A DNA stretch of 64,000 bases from Cladopsammia gracilis (Eukaryota > Cnidaria > Anthozoa > Scleractinia > Dendrophylliidae): the NCBI GenBank assembly GCA_022457155.1, contig JAJGOT010000211.1, forward strand, positions 803,501 through 867,500, given 5' to 3'. A program made the translations under genes and the position numbers. This document shows positions 20,627-32,736 of the stretch, piece after piece. Within the stretch, counting starts at the first letter, position 1, and each line of letters opens with the position of its first letter. A model generated the notes under the pieces. The model was not told the DNA's origin. It saw only the letters and a list, made by a program, of their open reading frames with translations, and searched no databases.

Positions 20627-21538
20627 TTACTGACGTGTCTTCTTGCAGCAAAGCACATTCACCAGACCGTTCCTCAACTTCTTGTACATGAACATGTAAA
20701 TGAATGGATTGTAGCATGCAGATGATTTAGCGATGTATGCTGGGATTGACGCGGCGAAATCGCTGATCAGACCTGGGTCGTACATTCCCACAATTGAGGA
20801 GATAGCGTATGGTGTCCAGGCGACCAGGAAACCTACTGTAATGGCAACGGTCACCCATGCCATTTTGCTCTCAGCTGCAATGGTGTCTTGGGCGGCACGG
20901 CTGTTTTCTCCCCACATTTGTCTTGCCTGCTCGGTCAACCCACTCACAGCTTTGTACGACTTGTAGAAGCAGACGATAATCGCAGTTACTGGCAGTACAA
21001 AGCAGGCACAAATCAAGCACAGGGCATATGACACAGCATCTAATTCTCTCGACTTCCAGTCTATAGAGCAGCTCGTTCCAACCCCCACTTGCACGTAGCT
21101 CGACCAGCCAAGGACGGGCATAAGGCTCCAGAAGAATGAGTACCACCATAGCACAATGGAGAGGAGCAAAGCTTTTCTTTTACTGAATTGAGCTTGGACA
21201 CCGTCGTAAAGCTTACGGAGTGTGACGTAACGTTCGTACGCGACTCCAGCTAAATTCATCATAGACCCAAGCGCAAAAAAGGTGGTGAGGAAACCATAAG
21301 CGGTGCAGCCAGCCTCTCCGAACACCCATTCACCCCGTACGTTGGACACAACTACAAAAGGAAGCGCTACTATTGAGTACATAAAGTCGCCAATCGAAAT
21401 GTTGATGATGAAGATATTGGGTGCATCAAAGAGCTTAGGATGTGTGAAGTACACGAGGCAAACGAGAAAGTTGAGGATTATCCCGCAGCTCCCGATTATG
21501 GACGACAGAGCTGCGAAAGCTTTAAAGACAATTTTCAT
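20627..21538 (-). CDS. Opsin copy 2 (303 aa): lacks the Glu181 counterion, tail truncated by frameshift
   Basis: Single-exon opsin. In 303 residues it has seven hydrophobic helices, D51 (bovine D83), C78 and C157 (disulfide), ERY at 102-104, WTP in helix 6, the retinal lysine K271 in the AKSSACYNP context, NPFIY at 277-281 and a palmitoylable CC at 297-298. The residue aligned with bovine Glu181 is Val151, where copies 1 and 3 have Glu. Position 113 is Tyr81 and position 94 is Val62, so no acidic residue sits at any of the three known counterion sites. Near 20635 the copy is 2 bases shorter than copy 3, which brings in a stop right after helix 8. The old 37-residue tail is still readable in another frame down to about 20515. 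The ATG is preceded by in-frame TAA and a splice-acceptor-like TTTTTCAG. It may be a functional variant opsin or an early pseudogene; the otherwise clean frame favours function. Confidence 0.9.
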   Translation of the reverse strand: MKIVFKAFAALSSIIGSCGIILNFLVCLVYFTHPKLFDAPNIFIINISIGDFMYSIVALPFVVVSNVRGEWVFGEAGCTAYGFLTTFFALGSMMNLAGVAYERYVTLRKLYDGVQAQFSKRKALLLSIVLWWYSFFWSLMPVLGWSSYVQVGVGTSCSIDWKSRELDAVSYALCLICACFVLPVTAIIVCFYKSYKAVSGLTEQARQMWGENSRAAQDTIAAESKMAWVTVAITVGFLVAWTPYAISSIVGMYDPGLISDFAASIPAYIAKSSACYNPFIYMFMYKKLRNGLVNVLCCKKTRQ

Positions 21539-21569
21539 CTTAAATCTTTAGCTGAAAAATAAAAGGAAA

Positions 21570-22332
21570 GTGAAAGTCAGCTGGGCATACGTGTAATTTG
21601 GGTTTACCACACGTAGTATCCGGATTGTTAAATAAATACTGTATATACACTAATGATTATATTCATCTTAAGTTTATTTATTCACCTTCAAGTTCTAGTG
21701 GAGAAAATCAAAGACTCCTAAGAGCCAACCCGTGAATAAGAAATGCTGACGCGTAACGCAATATTGCGGTCAGCTTATGTTTTCACACTGACTCGGTTCA
21801 ATATTTTTTTAAAATTAAACGTAATGATTTTTGACAAACGCAAAAAGAAAAATACGGTATATCACTTTCATAATGTTCAGTTTGAAGAAGAAAGAAAAAA
21901 AGAGGCGGCAGGAGCGCGGCTCGAATCTGGGAACTTTCAGCTGCAAATCCGCGCTTTACACCACTCGGCCACCGTGATCACTGGGTTGGAACAGGATAAA
22001 TTTAATTACTTAAAGGTTTATACGCATCACAACGTGTGTCTCGGTTGATAAATCCTTTTAGATTGATTTTATCGTTGCATTAAAGACTCCAAATGCGAAA
22101 CATCTTGAAGCTTATTGTTGTTTATATTCGTTTACAACAATTTAGTTATTGTTATCGCTGAATTCACGTTATTCTTGTTACAAAACGTATTCGTAACAAA
22201 CATTACGTCACTAAGTTTACAGCTGATGGAAGAAGCGAGTGAGCGAGTGAGTGACTCATTTGCATACCTGTCTTCGTTGCCGATAACCCGTTCATTACGC
22301 ATGCGCGTATTCACGGGTTAAAAACGGTTTAT
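21570..22332. other. Opsin upstream flank, unit 2
   Basis: Near-identical to 830-1610, including the minus-strand tRNA-like repeat at 21880-22000. No gene recognised. Confidence 0.5.
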
Positions 22333-22500
22333 AATAGACCATTTTCGATATATTAAAATTCATACTTGGCTCCGAGGCTTGGGGGAATAAAACAAAAGAA
22401 ATCACATTGAGGTTCAGCGTTGAATTATTCATTTCTTTTATTTTATTCCCCCAAGCCTCGGAGCCAAGTATGAATTTTAATATATCGAAAATGGTCTATT
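22333..22500. mobile_element. Fold-back MITE (AATAGACCATTTTCG ends)
   Basis: The 69-bp arms differ by about one base. The left starts AATAGACCATTTTCGATATA and the right ends with its complement. Unit 1 near 1603-1612 has continuous sequence instead, so this insertion came after the unit 1/2 split. The 2-3 bp flank is too degenerate to fix the TSD. Confidence 0.85.
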
Positions 22501-23687
22501 CAAACAAGAGGCTACACTTAGCCTATACTCATGCGCAGGAGACTCAAAGACGCGTTGATTGAAGTTACCATTTTTTTGTGCTCGCTTTTAATTTTAATTT
22601 ATTGATTCCCAATCAAATCCACACTCGTCTATTACTTTCCAAGTCGTGAATTATTTCTGTTACATTTGAAAAGACTACTTGAAAAAATAGGCAGTCGCGG
22701 AATACTGTGAAAAGAAAATTGATAATCAATATAAAGACTTTGTTTTCCTGTGCTACTAAATCGCATACAACCGGGGTAAAATGGATTATTCCTGAAAAAA
22801 TCCTCCCCCCCCCCCCCCCGACGGATGCAATATTTTTTTTTACCCCTCCCCCACCCGGATTTCCCGGCCAGGCCGACCAACCCTCGCACCTTGATTTTTA
22901 ACCCAGATGCCCCCTCCTGCCCGGATTGTCATTACCTTTTTGTAGGCCCCATAATAAACAGGAAATCACATTCAGGAGATCCGGGATTTTTTTAAAATTT
23001 TCAAATCTTTGGTGAGAATTGCTATGAATTGGTCAAACATTTTGTAAATAAACGTTGCGTGACGCATTCACTAAAATCTCTCCGTGATTTTAAAAAATGC
23101 TTTGATTTTGCCACCTATAATAAGTTTTTTTCCAGGCTTCACAGTTTCTTCAAAGTGTTGTCCCAAATACACAATTTTGCTTTATGTAAATTTTATGTCA
23201 AATGTAATTTGATAACAAGCTGTTTTTTTATGACCACTGAATCTAAAATAAATTTTCTATAAAAGGTCGAAACTTTGGAATGAAACTCATATTTCCTTGA
23301 ATGAAAATGTCTTTCCTTTGATTAAAAGAGTCAAACACCTTTCAAAATTCAGTGATTTTCTGCTTCTGGAAGTCTTGGCGATTTATTGTATCCTTATAGA
23401 GGAGTTCATGCTCTAAGTTGCATCATGGGTAATCAGGGCAAGATGGCGGGAAATTCAAAGATTTGTATTGAAATTCAAAGCCATCTTGAAATGAAAAACA
23501 AATTAAGTAACGCTCCGCATAAGAACTACAGTAAACTTCATTGTTCCGCGGCATTGGCTCTTTCTCACATAGAATGTTTTTAATTTCAAGAATAGGGGAG
23601 GAGCTAATGGTTTATAATTATATTTCAGTATAAAAATAAAGAATATCCATTTGCGTCAGATAAATTTTAGGAAATGTTCGTGCTTAA
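22501..23687. other. Non-coding flank with a 1.9-kb deletion junction at about 23488
   Basis: Matches 1611-2630 of unit 1, then jumps at about 23488 to the equivalent of 4493. The remaining left arm of the fold-back element at 23396-23488 has lost its partner. Confidence 0.6.
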
Positions 23688-24261
23688 TGCGGGTGTCACA
23701 CAGTCGCGATTTTGCTTCACGATTACCTGACGATGCGAAAAGTGACAAAAATCATGAGTCCCTCGCGAGAGGTCTTAGAGCACTTGACGGGCTCTGATAT
23801 AGGACTTAAGTGGTCTTCAGTGTGTCTTGAAGGACGTGATAAGTCGGCAAACTCTCACGAACATTTTGACCATGCTCAAAACAATCGTGAGAGTCAGCCG
23901 ATCTATCTTCGTCGGGTAGCGGACGCCAAACCGTCGTCAACTGCTCTTAAATGCTCTTGACGGTCGGGAGCCGCTCGTGAGCCGCTCTAATTGATCGCCA
24001 GTCCCACTGATAGGTCGCCAACAGATCGCGAGTAGGACGCGAATGAACGTGGATTGCTCTGTTACGGCACGTCTGTTGATCGTGTATAGCTCGTTTGTAA
24101 CTCGTGTATAGCACTTGACAAACGTGAGTTGGACTTCACCTTGTGCTATTTTTTTATTTTGACGCCACATTTCCTACGTTCTTTTCGCGATATTTTACAA
24201 ATTTAGATCGTGAAGGTCGTGAGCTGATCGTGAGTTTAGGTCTCTACTGTGTGACACCGCC
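23688..24261. mobile_element. piggyBac-type MITE with TTAA target duplication
   Basis: Ends TGCGGGTGTCACACAGT and ACTGTGTGACACCGCC are inverted. TTAA flanks both (23684-23687, 24262-24265). Unit 1 at about 4690 has a single TTAA in the same context, the empty site. The 574-bp interior has many short GATCGTGAG-like words in both directions and no transposase frame. Confidence 0.88.
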
Positions 24262-24702
24262 TTAACCAATCAAAATAGCAGAAGACAATAGCTAATAATT
24301 TTGCTTCTTTGATGAAGTTCCTCAAATACAATTTCTTTAAATATTTGCATGTTTGGTTTGGGTCTTAAATTACATGAACCCTTTAAAAAACCAAACAAAA
24401 TGCACCTTGAAACCTAACTTTTTAGCGGTCTTTGAGCCTAGGCCAATGAGATCACTAGTTGTAACAATGAAAAAAGTTGACATTCCATCGTGCATTGCCG
24501 TTAGCACTTTCCTTCTTATGCGGATCATTACTTAAAAACATTATAATAAAATCGAAAAAAAATACTGAATAAATGAATAAACTCTTGTGTTTTTCATTTA
24601 ATTCAAGATGGTGCCGAGCTGAAAATAAGTAACTGAACAACGAAAAAAAAAACTGACAAAAGCTGCCTTCTTCTTCTTACCTCGCAGTTCAGTGTCTTTT
24701 AA

Positions 24703-25150
24703 GAAGACCCAGTATTGTCCATTATGCATTGCGTGCTGCGAGCATCGGCGGCCATTTTCTTGATGTTGAAAAATCCAGTACGTCTTATGGTTCTTTGTAA
24801 TCCGTTTGCATCTGCCATGTCGGTCGTTAAACGTTTATTCGAGTATCTTTTTTATCAGGCAACACTTAAGAACGTAATTTAATATAAAACGTTTGAACAG
24901 AACAAAGGCACGAGACGATATAATACCTTTCCACGCGATAGAATGTTTGAAGCGAGAAAAGCAAAACCCTGGAAAACAATAGAAACCTCGCTCCCATGCA
25001 AACCAAAACAAAAAGTGAGGAGCGTGAAGCATAATGGACAATACCGCTGGTAGCCTCCTGCGCAGACGTCCTTAGGGCTCGTCACGCAATCTTTCATTGC
25101 GTGACGAGCCCTATGGACGTTTGCGTAGGAGGCTATACCGCTGGGTCTTT
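24703..25150. mobile_element. TIR element, unit 2 copy of that at 5093
   Basis: Same ends (AAGACCCAGTATTGTCC, GGACAATACCGCTGGGTCTT) and the same inner hairpin at 25050-25135, with a few substitutions. Confidence 0.72.
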
Positions 25151-25238
25151 AATGTTAGTTTAGCACTTCTTTCTCACCAATGTTGATTAAAAATTATGGA
25201 AATGAAAAAAAATTTCCTTGCAGTACAATCGTTACAAT

Positions 25239-25422
25239 AGACAAATTCAGCTGACGTATTGTTGTACCCAATTCAAACCTTCTGGGAATGGGATCCTTTG
25301 TTCACAGTATTTCCATATAAAATCCATGTCAATGCTTCATTGATATGGAAATATGACGAACAAAGAGTTCTAATCCCAAAAGGTTTGAATTGGGTACAAC
25401 AATGCGTTAGCCGAATTTGTCT
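25239..25422. mobile_element. AT-flanked MITE, unit 2 copy of that at 5630
   Basis: AGACAAATTC ... GAATTTGTCT ends with AT flanks, shared with unit 1 and absent from unit 3. Confidence 0.8.
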
Positions 25423-25897
25423 ATTAATGTAACTAGGAATAACGCCTGGAAAACAAGTTTAAGCCTTCGTGTTGCCGTGGCATTGCTATAGCAACTGATC
25501 AAGAGCTATTAAGGCCCCATATGCTGGGGAGGGGGAAGTAAATCAAAAATCAACTTTTAGGGCATGACAGGCAAAACAGTAATAAAGCAAATTATTTGCA
25601 TACAGCAGAATATCTTATCAATATATTTTTCGTTCACTGGGCGTTTTGGTAATGCAATTTGGCTGATACAATTTAAAGGAAACCTTTATCCAAAGATCAC
25701 AATACCAAAAGGATACTCTACTTAAGGACTGAGCACCTCCAAAAACCATATCCTATCCCGCAGCACATACCTTTGTAGCCTAAATATGGGGTACACATGT
25801 ATACCTTTGGAAACCGCACTGTAAAATTCATTAATAATTCATAAGGGTACTAACAAATAGACATGAGCCATTCCAATCACATGGTTAAACCTGTATA

Positions 25898-26029
25898 GAG
25901 TGATTTTACTTCATGGTTAGTAGAATAGTACGCACTATTAGTCTATAATTCCATTGTTTCCCTTTGTTCAATTTGGACTATCACAGACTAATTGTTAGAT
26001 AGTGTTTCACAGATGAAGTAAAATCACTC
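25898..26029. mobile_element. TA-flanked MITE (GAGTGATTTTACTTCA ends)
   Basis: 132 bp with inverted ends GAGTGATTTTACTTCA. TA lies on both sides. Unit 1 near 7185 has the exact empty site with one TA. A longer member is in unit 3 (38459-38990). TA duplication suggests mobilisation by a Tc1/mariner-type enzyme; none is encoded here. Confidence 0.88.
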
Positions 26030-27759
26030 TATCAGTCCAGATACAACCAGGAGTGAGTTGTATCTGGAATGTGAATTTCTGACAAGTTGTTTCACTACAT
26101 TCGCGTCCGTGTTGTATCGGCCTATACATTCACTCGCCGGCGCCTCGTGATTGTTTAGGTCGATACAACACTCCCTCTAATGTAGTAAACATTACATACA
26201 AATCAACTGAGTTGATGAATTATTAAACAGTAGAATTAACTTTTGATACAAACACCTGCTCAGCTAATTAGTATTCACACTCATTATTTCACAATTTCAC
26301 AAGTTAAGTACGATAAAATATGAGCGGGAGATCTGCGAACGCCCATCCGCTCATATTTTATCTACTACCTAAATACAGGCTTCCCACACAATTAATATTT
26401 GTCGTACACTGCATACAGAAAAAGCAGCGGAGTGGGAATTAGAAGAAATATCAAATACATAATATCTATCCACAGTATTTAAAACAAACTGCATTTCTAT
26501 TTATGATCTCCGCGGTTTTTAAACATAAAAATAAATGCTTAACAGTTCTATGAAACCAAAAATGCACATGAATAAATTAAGCTAGTGGTTTTTTTTTTCT
26601 CTCGGCAATTTAAGAAATGACAGGATTTTCTTTTTCTCGATTATTTTAAGATCCAACAGTGCTAAATTCTAGTTACCGTGTACGAGTTTAATTTTGCGGG
26701 AGTTAATTTTTGCGGATTTCCTTCGATCCGCAAAAAAAAAAACTCCCGCACAGTTTTCCACAATTTTCCAAATATACTCCCGTACAAAAAATTACTTGTT
26801 TTAATGGTGTATATCGGCTTAGAGAAACTTTTTATTAAACAGTTCTAAAATTGCTCTCATAACTCCGAGGCGACCGGCACAACAGTCATCTGTATTCCTG
26901 ATTCAACTCCAAACACGTCCTCAAAAGAACCAGAGACTGTTATCATAATACTACGTTTTTACAAGGTAAAGTCGCACACGAGCCACGATGGCCCACACGG
27001 CCGGAGCTTAACCCGTTTTACGTTTTTACAAGAACGTACAATAATTCACTCACTAGTTTTCTCGTTGTTTGTGTTCATGTTGGGGCTAGAACAGCAACCA
27101 TATAAACTGTGGGAACTATAGAAACCTCCGGTCAGGAAGTAAAATTGCCTCGACCAGAAATCCGCAAACATTTCCTCCCGCAAAACAAATTCAGTCGGCA
27201 ATCCGCACAATTTTCCTCCCGCAAAAATTTCCTCGTACGCGATATACGTGCAGTACTTATTGAAAAAGAAAAGAACGACAGGGCGGCGATTAATTAATAA
27301 TTTGTCAAGCAATTTCAATGATTGATAACTACATCAAACTCGATGCAACAACTGACCAAATGCGAAAGCTAACAAAACTAAAAATTAAAGAAATTAGCCA
27401 TTGATAAGTTGTCAACTCACTCTTGGTGTACGAAGATCTCGTCAAGTTTCATCTAACCATCAATGATGTATAATGACCCATTTCTATTTCGAGACACAAA
27501 TAACATTACCCCTTACATTTCATGGAGTCGGTATAAATCCTTGTTGACAACACACCAACCGGCTGTACAAAACAATACTAATGTAAATTAAAAAGAATGG
27601 ATCTAAATCTAACATTGTTTAGACCCAGGAAGCAGCTGCTATCATGATGGTTTCCATCTACGTAAGCAGTATAAACTAAGCCTGAGATTTTACCGGTAAA
27701 AAAAGACTAAAGAGTAAAAGACTATTGAATCCTTTCGAAATCACTGTATATTGTAAAAC
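26030..27759. other. Non-coding, unit 2 copy of 7190-8880
   Basis: Contains the unit 2 versions of the hairpins at 7254 and 7468 and of the GCGGGAG-ended element (26685-27245). A short unique insert lies near 26964-27013 (GTAAAGTCGCACACGAGCCA ...). Confidence 0.5.
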
Positions 27760-28041
27760 TAGGAGTAATCGGAGATTAGGGTAGTGCGTTCGGCGGTTGA
27801 AAGGAAGGATTTTGTTTTTTGGTTATTGGGATAGATGAATATGTCTATGGCATATTGTCAAATTATAAAGGGTTATTGTGTACAGTGAAACCTGTATTTA
27901 CTCTGTGTATGAAGACGGTAGGGAAAGTTTGGTAGCAGAAAAACAAATTAAATCCTTTGAAGTTTGTTGTAGTTGTCGGTAAAGAAAAGTGCTTGGCGGT
28001 CCCTTGCGAAAAGTGGAAAAAGTGCACCAAGTCAAAACGGT

Positions 28042-28926
28042 AATTTGTTATATGCTGACAAAAATCTCAAATCGTTCGAATCTACAGTTAATGCAGAAAT
28101 TTCTCGGGTTTATAATTGGTTAATCGCAAATAAATTATCACTAAATATAAAGAAATCTAACTTTGTCATTTTTAGACCAAGACAAAAAAAGTTAAATCAC
28201 CAAGTCAACCTGAAAGTGTTTGACCATCATAACAACTCGTTCATTTCTTTAGAATGCAAAAATTATGTCAAATATCTAGGTGTGCTTATTGATGAAAATC
28301 TTTCTTGGAAATACCATATCGCTCACATCGCTTCAAAAATAAGTAAAACAATTGGCATCATTGCCAGCCTGAGACACTTTGTACCCCTGAAAACTTTACA
28401 CCACATATACATATCTCTTATTCAGCCCTACTTATTGTATGGCATAGTCGCTTGGGGCCAAGCTGCTAAAACTTACAAAAACAAAATTCTCATTCTTCAA
28501 AAACGCGCCCTCCGCCTCATGTTCTTTGGTGACTACAATTCTCATGCAGTACCTTATTTTGTCTCCTCTGGCTTTCTTCCCTTAGATCTACTGTACTTTA
28601 AATCCGTTGCTATTCTAATGCATGATATATCTAACAGTTTAACACCTACTAACATATCTAACTTATTTGCTTCCCAATCTAATATTCATTCATATAATAC
28701 AAGATCATCTTCAAGAGGTGACTATTATGTTAAACACTCAAGGTTAGATAAACAAATTAAGTCTTTTTCAAGATATGGTGTAAAAGTCTGGAATAGCTTA
28801 CCGTGTGAAATGCGTCAAATGTCCAAAAATAACTTTAAAATCAATGTCCACGACACTTTACTCCGAATACTTTCAGAAGAAAATGATTATATTGATTTAC
28901 CCGACTTAATAACAAAAATTTCCTGA
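28042..28926 (+). pseudogene. LINE reverse transcriptase, C-terminal part only
   Basis: 295 intact codons. They begin NLLYADKNLKSFE, which in related elements follows directly after the catalytic ADD box, so the copy is cut off just past its active site. Then come the conserved WLIANKLSLN, KYLGVLID, RHFVPL, LIQPYLLYG and LQKRALRL blocks of the thumb region, and a YNTR ... YGVKVWNSLP block near the end. The family uses this protein for target-primed reverse transcription. This copy is catalytically dead, although its frame is undamaged, which suggests a fairly recent insertion. In-frame codons before 28042 are not RT-like. Confidence 0.85.
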
Positions 28927-29149
28927 AAACTTGGCCTTCTTATATTTGCAATGTTCATGATTGTAAACTTAATTAAATTGAATTTATTTATATTTATTTG
29001 TTTATTTATTTAACTACTGTTTTTCTCTAGTCTTTCTTGTGTTCTGTCTGTATATGTATTACATACGTGTAACCACTGCCCGCCTCGACTAGCTAATCTG
29101 CTAACTGCGGGCAGTGGATATTGCTTTATGTAAAATTTGTGATTATTAA

Positions 29150-29205
29150 TAAACAGTTGAAACAGTTGAATAAACAGTTGAAACAGTTGAAACAGTTGAA
29201 TTCGC
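29150..29205 (+). repeat. AACAGTTG simple repeat tail of the LINE
   Basis: Seven AACAGTTG-type words close the LINE 3' end, the usual tail of CR1/L2-like elements. Confidence 0.8.
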
Positions 29206-30029
29206 AAGTATTTATATAAACAGACTATGCGCTTTTACAAATTCTCCGTTTTCTTTGTAGTTTCGCTCGCCAAATTAAGATTAAGCTTTTCCAAACTCTC
29301 AGCCTTCATTTCCAAGTTTTCCACCGCGCTAAAAAATCACAGAAAGTTTGGAGTGTCTCCGGGAATAAATAAGCCGCGTTTGGTTTCGCGAGCGTTCCAC
29401 CGATCCATCCGCATAATCTCCATCAATGTGAGAAAAACATTCGAAGCTTGATTCTTGCTCGTTTTCTGGCTTGAATCTCGCTCGTGTTCGGCCATAAATT
29501 TTCGAACGGGATGGCTTGAATATGGTCCGATTCAAGCTCAGTCAAGCCATCCGAATGTCACGGCGGTTCATATGCCTCCCTCTATTCTTGCTCAATTCTC
29601 GTTTGTTTGTCTCGTTCGTGTCAGCCGAATCATCGCCATGATTTGATTCTCGCTGATTAGCATATTTTATATGTTTTAGGACACACTAAGCGTGTTGTAC
29701 CAGCGTGTTGTACCAGCGTGTTGTGAGCGTGTAGTTCGGTGAAAACTGCAAAAAAGCTTCGAAAGCAGAAGGACGCACGAAAAGCACATGGAAATACATA
29801 ATGTGAGCAAGGATGAGATGAATAACCTTCAGCAATCTCGCCACGTGAGTTAGTTCGTCAAAGTGAGGCAAAACGTAAGCAAGCGCATCAAAGCGAGGCA
29901 AATGTGTGTTGACGACGACGAACCAAAGCAATCTCGAAAAAACCTCCCTTATCAGTTGCACAGGACACCCAATAATGCACAGAACTCCCAACACAAATTA
30001 GAAGTTGCGTTCTCGTACCTCGAACGCAA
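29206..30029. other. Unassigned part of the unit 2 insert
   Basis: No recognised protein or terminal repeat. It has short direct repeats of GCGTGTTGTACCA and several TTGAATCTCGCTCG-like words. It is not present elsewhere in the window. Confidence 0.35.
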
Positions 30030-31854
30030 CAAACGCAAAGCAGGATGAAACAGGTTTTTCTCGCTTTGAGAGCAACACCAGGGATAGGATGTTGCAGAGA
30101 ATGCAAACGACTTAGCAAAATTTCCGAGTTATGGGGGAAAGAACACAGTGGAACCCGCTTTACGGATACCCGTTAATACGGATATCCCGTTAATACGGCG
30201 GATATCCCGTTAATACGGACATCCCGCAGTAATACAGACACCCCGTTAATACGGCGGATATCCCGTTAAAACGGACATCCTGTTAATACAGACAACCCGT
30301 TAATATAGACACCCCATTAATATGGCGGACATCCCGTTAATACGGCGGACATTCCGTTAATACGGACACCCCGTTAATACGGAAACCCCGTTAATATGGC
30401 GGATATCCTGTTAATACGGCGGACATCCCGTTAATACGGACACCCCGTTAATACGGCGGATATCCCGTTAATACGGACACCCCGCCGATGGCGGACATCC
30501 TGTTGATACGCATACCAAAAAATTGCCTCCTGAAAGGAGACATTTTCTCGGGCGTGCGCGTTACTAAAATGAACTTATAATAGATATGAACTGTGTAGCG
30601 CCAATCGTATGAAATGAATATGTTTAATAAAAATGTTATTAAATCGCTTTTGAAACTAAAAATGAACTATTGCCCATGCGCAGTTAAGCTCGAACGGCCT
30701 GGGCGCTAGTCCGCTAAAGTCACCAATAGAAGCCAAAATGGGCTCAGTCGAAGCATATTGCACTGAAAAAACGGCAAAATGACGGGATTTTTTTCTCTCC
30801 AACTAAATCATATTTCCCACGTAAATGTTCACTAGATCCCATTCTCTTCAAAACCGAGTGTGGATGTTGACATTACACCTATTAAAATGAGTTATACCGC
30901 TGAAAGCGATGACCGCGCGGTTGAACTCCATACGAACCTTTACGTGACGTTGGTCACTTCACGGTCAAAATGACGGGACTTATTTTTTAAGTTATTAAAA
31001 TATAGATAGAATAATAATAACCAAATTACTGGAATCCGAGTGTGGATTTCCGAAAAGTAATTGATAAATGGGCGAAATTTTGATTTTTCCTCCAAAAAAT
31101 GGCGTTTTCGCTGTGATTTTAAGGGTCAAATTGGGGGTCTGGGGACGAGTTAAAAAATTAGAGGCAAATGTCATCCATTTTTTTTGCCATGCACCCCGTT
31201 AATACAGACACTGCCCGTTAATACGGCGGACATCCCGTTAATACGGACACCCCGTTAATACAGACACCCCGTTAATACGGACACCCCATCAATACAGACA
31301 CCCCGTTAATACGGACACCCCGTTAATACAGACACCCCGTTAATACGGACATCCCGTTAATACAGACATCCCGTTAATACGGACACCCCGTTAATACGGA
31401 CACCCCGTTAATACAGACACCCCGTTAATACGTCGGACATCCCGTTAATACGGACATCCCGTTAATACAGACACCCCGTTAATACGTCGGACATCCCGTT
31501 AATACGGACATCCCGTTAATACAGACACCCCGTTAATACGGCGGACATCCCGTTAATACGGACACCCCGTTATTACGGACAGTTGTCTTGGTCCTGGTCG
31601 AACGCCAATAGCTGATTTTCTTTAAAATTTACTCGATTAATACGGACAACGGACAGTTATTCCCGTTCCGATCAAAAAGGTCTGTCTCCCTGATTGGCTA
31701 ATTCTATGTGATAACAATGTTCTAAAATGCGTTAAGTCAGTCAGCTACACATATTCATGTACTATCATTTTAGTTAAAAGAAAATTACTAGCGTTGGTCT
31801 AATCGTAATTTGTTAGTGTCTTGGTTGGGTAATTAAACGAGCAGATGCGGTAAT

Positions 31855-32600
31855 AGAGCAGTTTTCGATTGAGTGTGAAAAACCAAAACCAAAGTAATTA
31901 CTCTGACCAATCACAGCAGCCGTAAACAATCCAATGAACCAATCAGAGCTCGAAGCAATTACATGTCGGCGGCGCCTAGCACGCGGGGAAAACGCGACAT
32001 GATTGGTTTTGGTTTTACTTCTGATTGGTCGAAAAAGTGGCGCGAGATTTTTCAGCCAATCACAAAGCGTAGCAATAAAAACCAAAGCAATTGTGAAATA
32101 GGCCTTATTCCATGACGATAACCGCCATGTCACGTGGCAACATTATGATGCAAATTAGCCATTTGCTCTGCCAGGGGACAAACAATGAATGAAAGAACAA
32201 TTTTCAGAAGATCAGTTCTTTCTAACAGTGAAGTATCCTTGTAAAAATCATGTTTGAGAGCTAGATAGTTGGCAGTTATGATATTTTTTTATTAGAAGTT
32301 TGGAATGGTTGCTCCATATCTGACTTTTATTAGTTTTGTTAACTACTCAAACTGTTTACTTGTTACTAAAGCGACGAAAATAACTTAAATTTAAGTATAT
32401 GAACTACTGTTACACTGAAAAATGCATAAGCTCTGAAAAAAATATCAGCATAATTAACAACTGGTTTGAAATCTCCCGAGTTTGAGTTGCTTGCCCCCTT
32501 CAGAAATCACGTGGTAAATTTGCATAATAATATAAAAACCAACATGGCGGCTATCGTGAATAAGGCCAATTACTTTTCACACTCAATTGAAAACTGCTCT
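31855..32600. mobile_element. CCAAT-box TIR element, unit 2
   Basis: AGAGCAGTTTTCGATTGAGT start and ACTCAATTGAAAACTGCTCT end. The body has several ACCAAT/ATTGGT words and retains the segment CAGCCAATCACAAAGC that unit 1 has lost. Confidence 0.75.
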
Positions 32601-32736
32601 TATATGACACTTAAATGACATCATCTATGTAAACCCGCTTAGCTTAATGCGGACACCCCGTAATACGGACAGTTCCAGCATGGTCCTTGGTTGTGCCTAA
32701 ATCATACCGTCCAGAAGGACGTCGGACACCTTATTA

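Larger units (their letters stand above)
27760..30029 (+). mobile_element. Insert with a 5'-truncated LINE (CR1/L2-like), unit 2 only
   Basis: Units 1 and 3 read directly from ATTGTAAAAC into AAACGCAAAG. Unit 2 has 2.27 kb between these words. The insert has three parts: 27760-28041 of unknown origin, the LINE (28042-29205) and 29206-30029 of unknown origin with GCGTGTTGTACCA repeats at 29690-29722. The LINE ends in a simple AACAGTTG repeat tail (29150-29205), as CR1/L2-type elements do. Confidence 0.75.
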
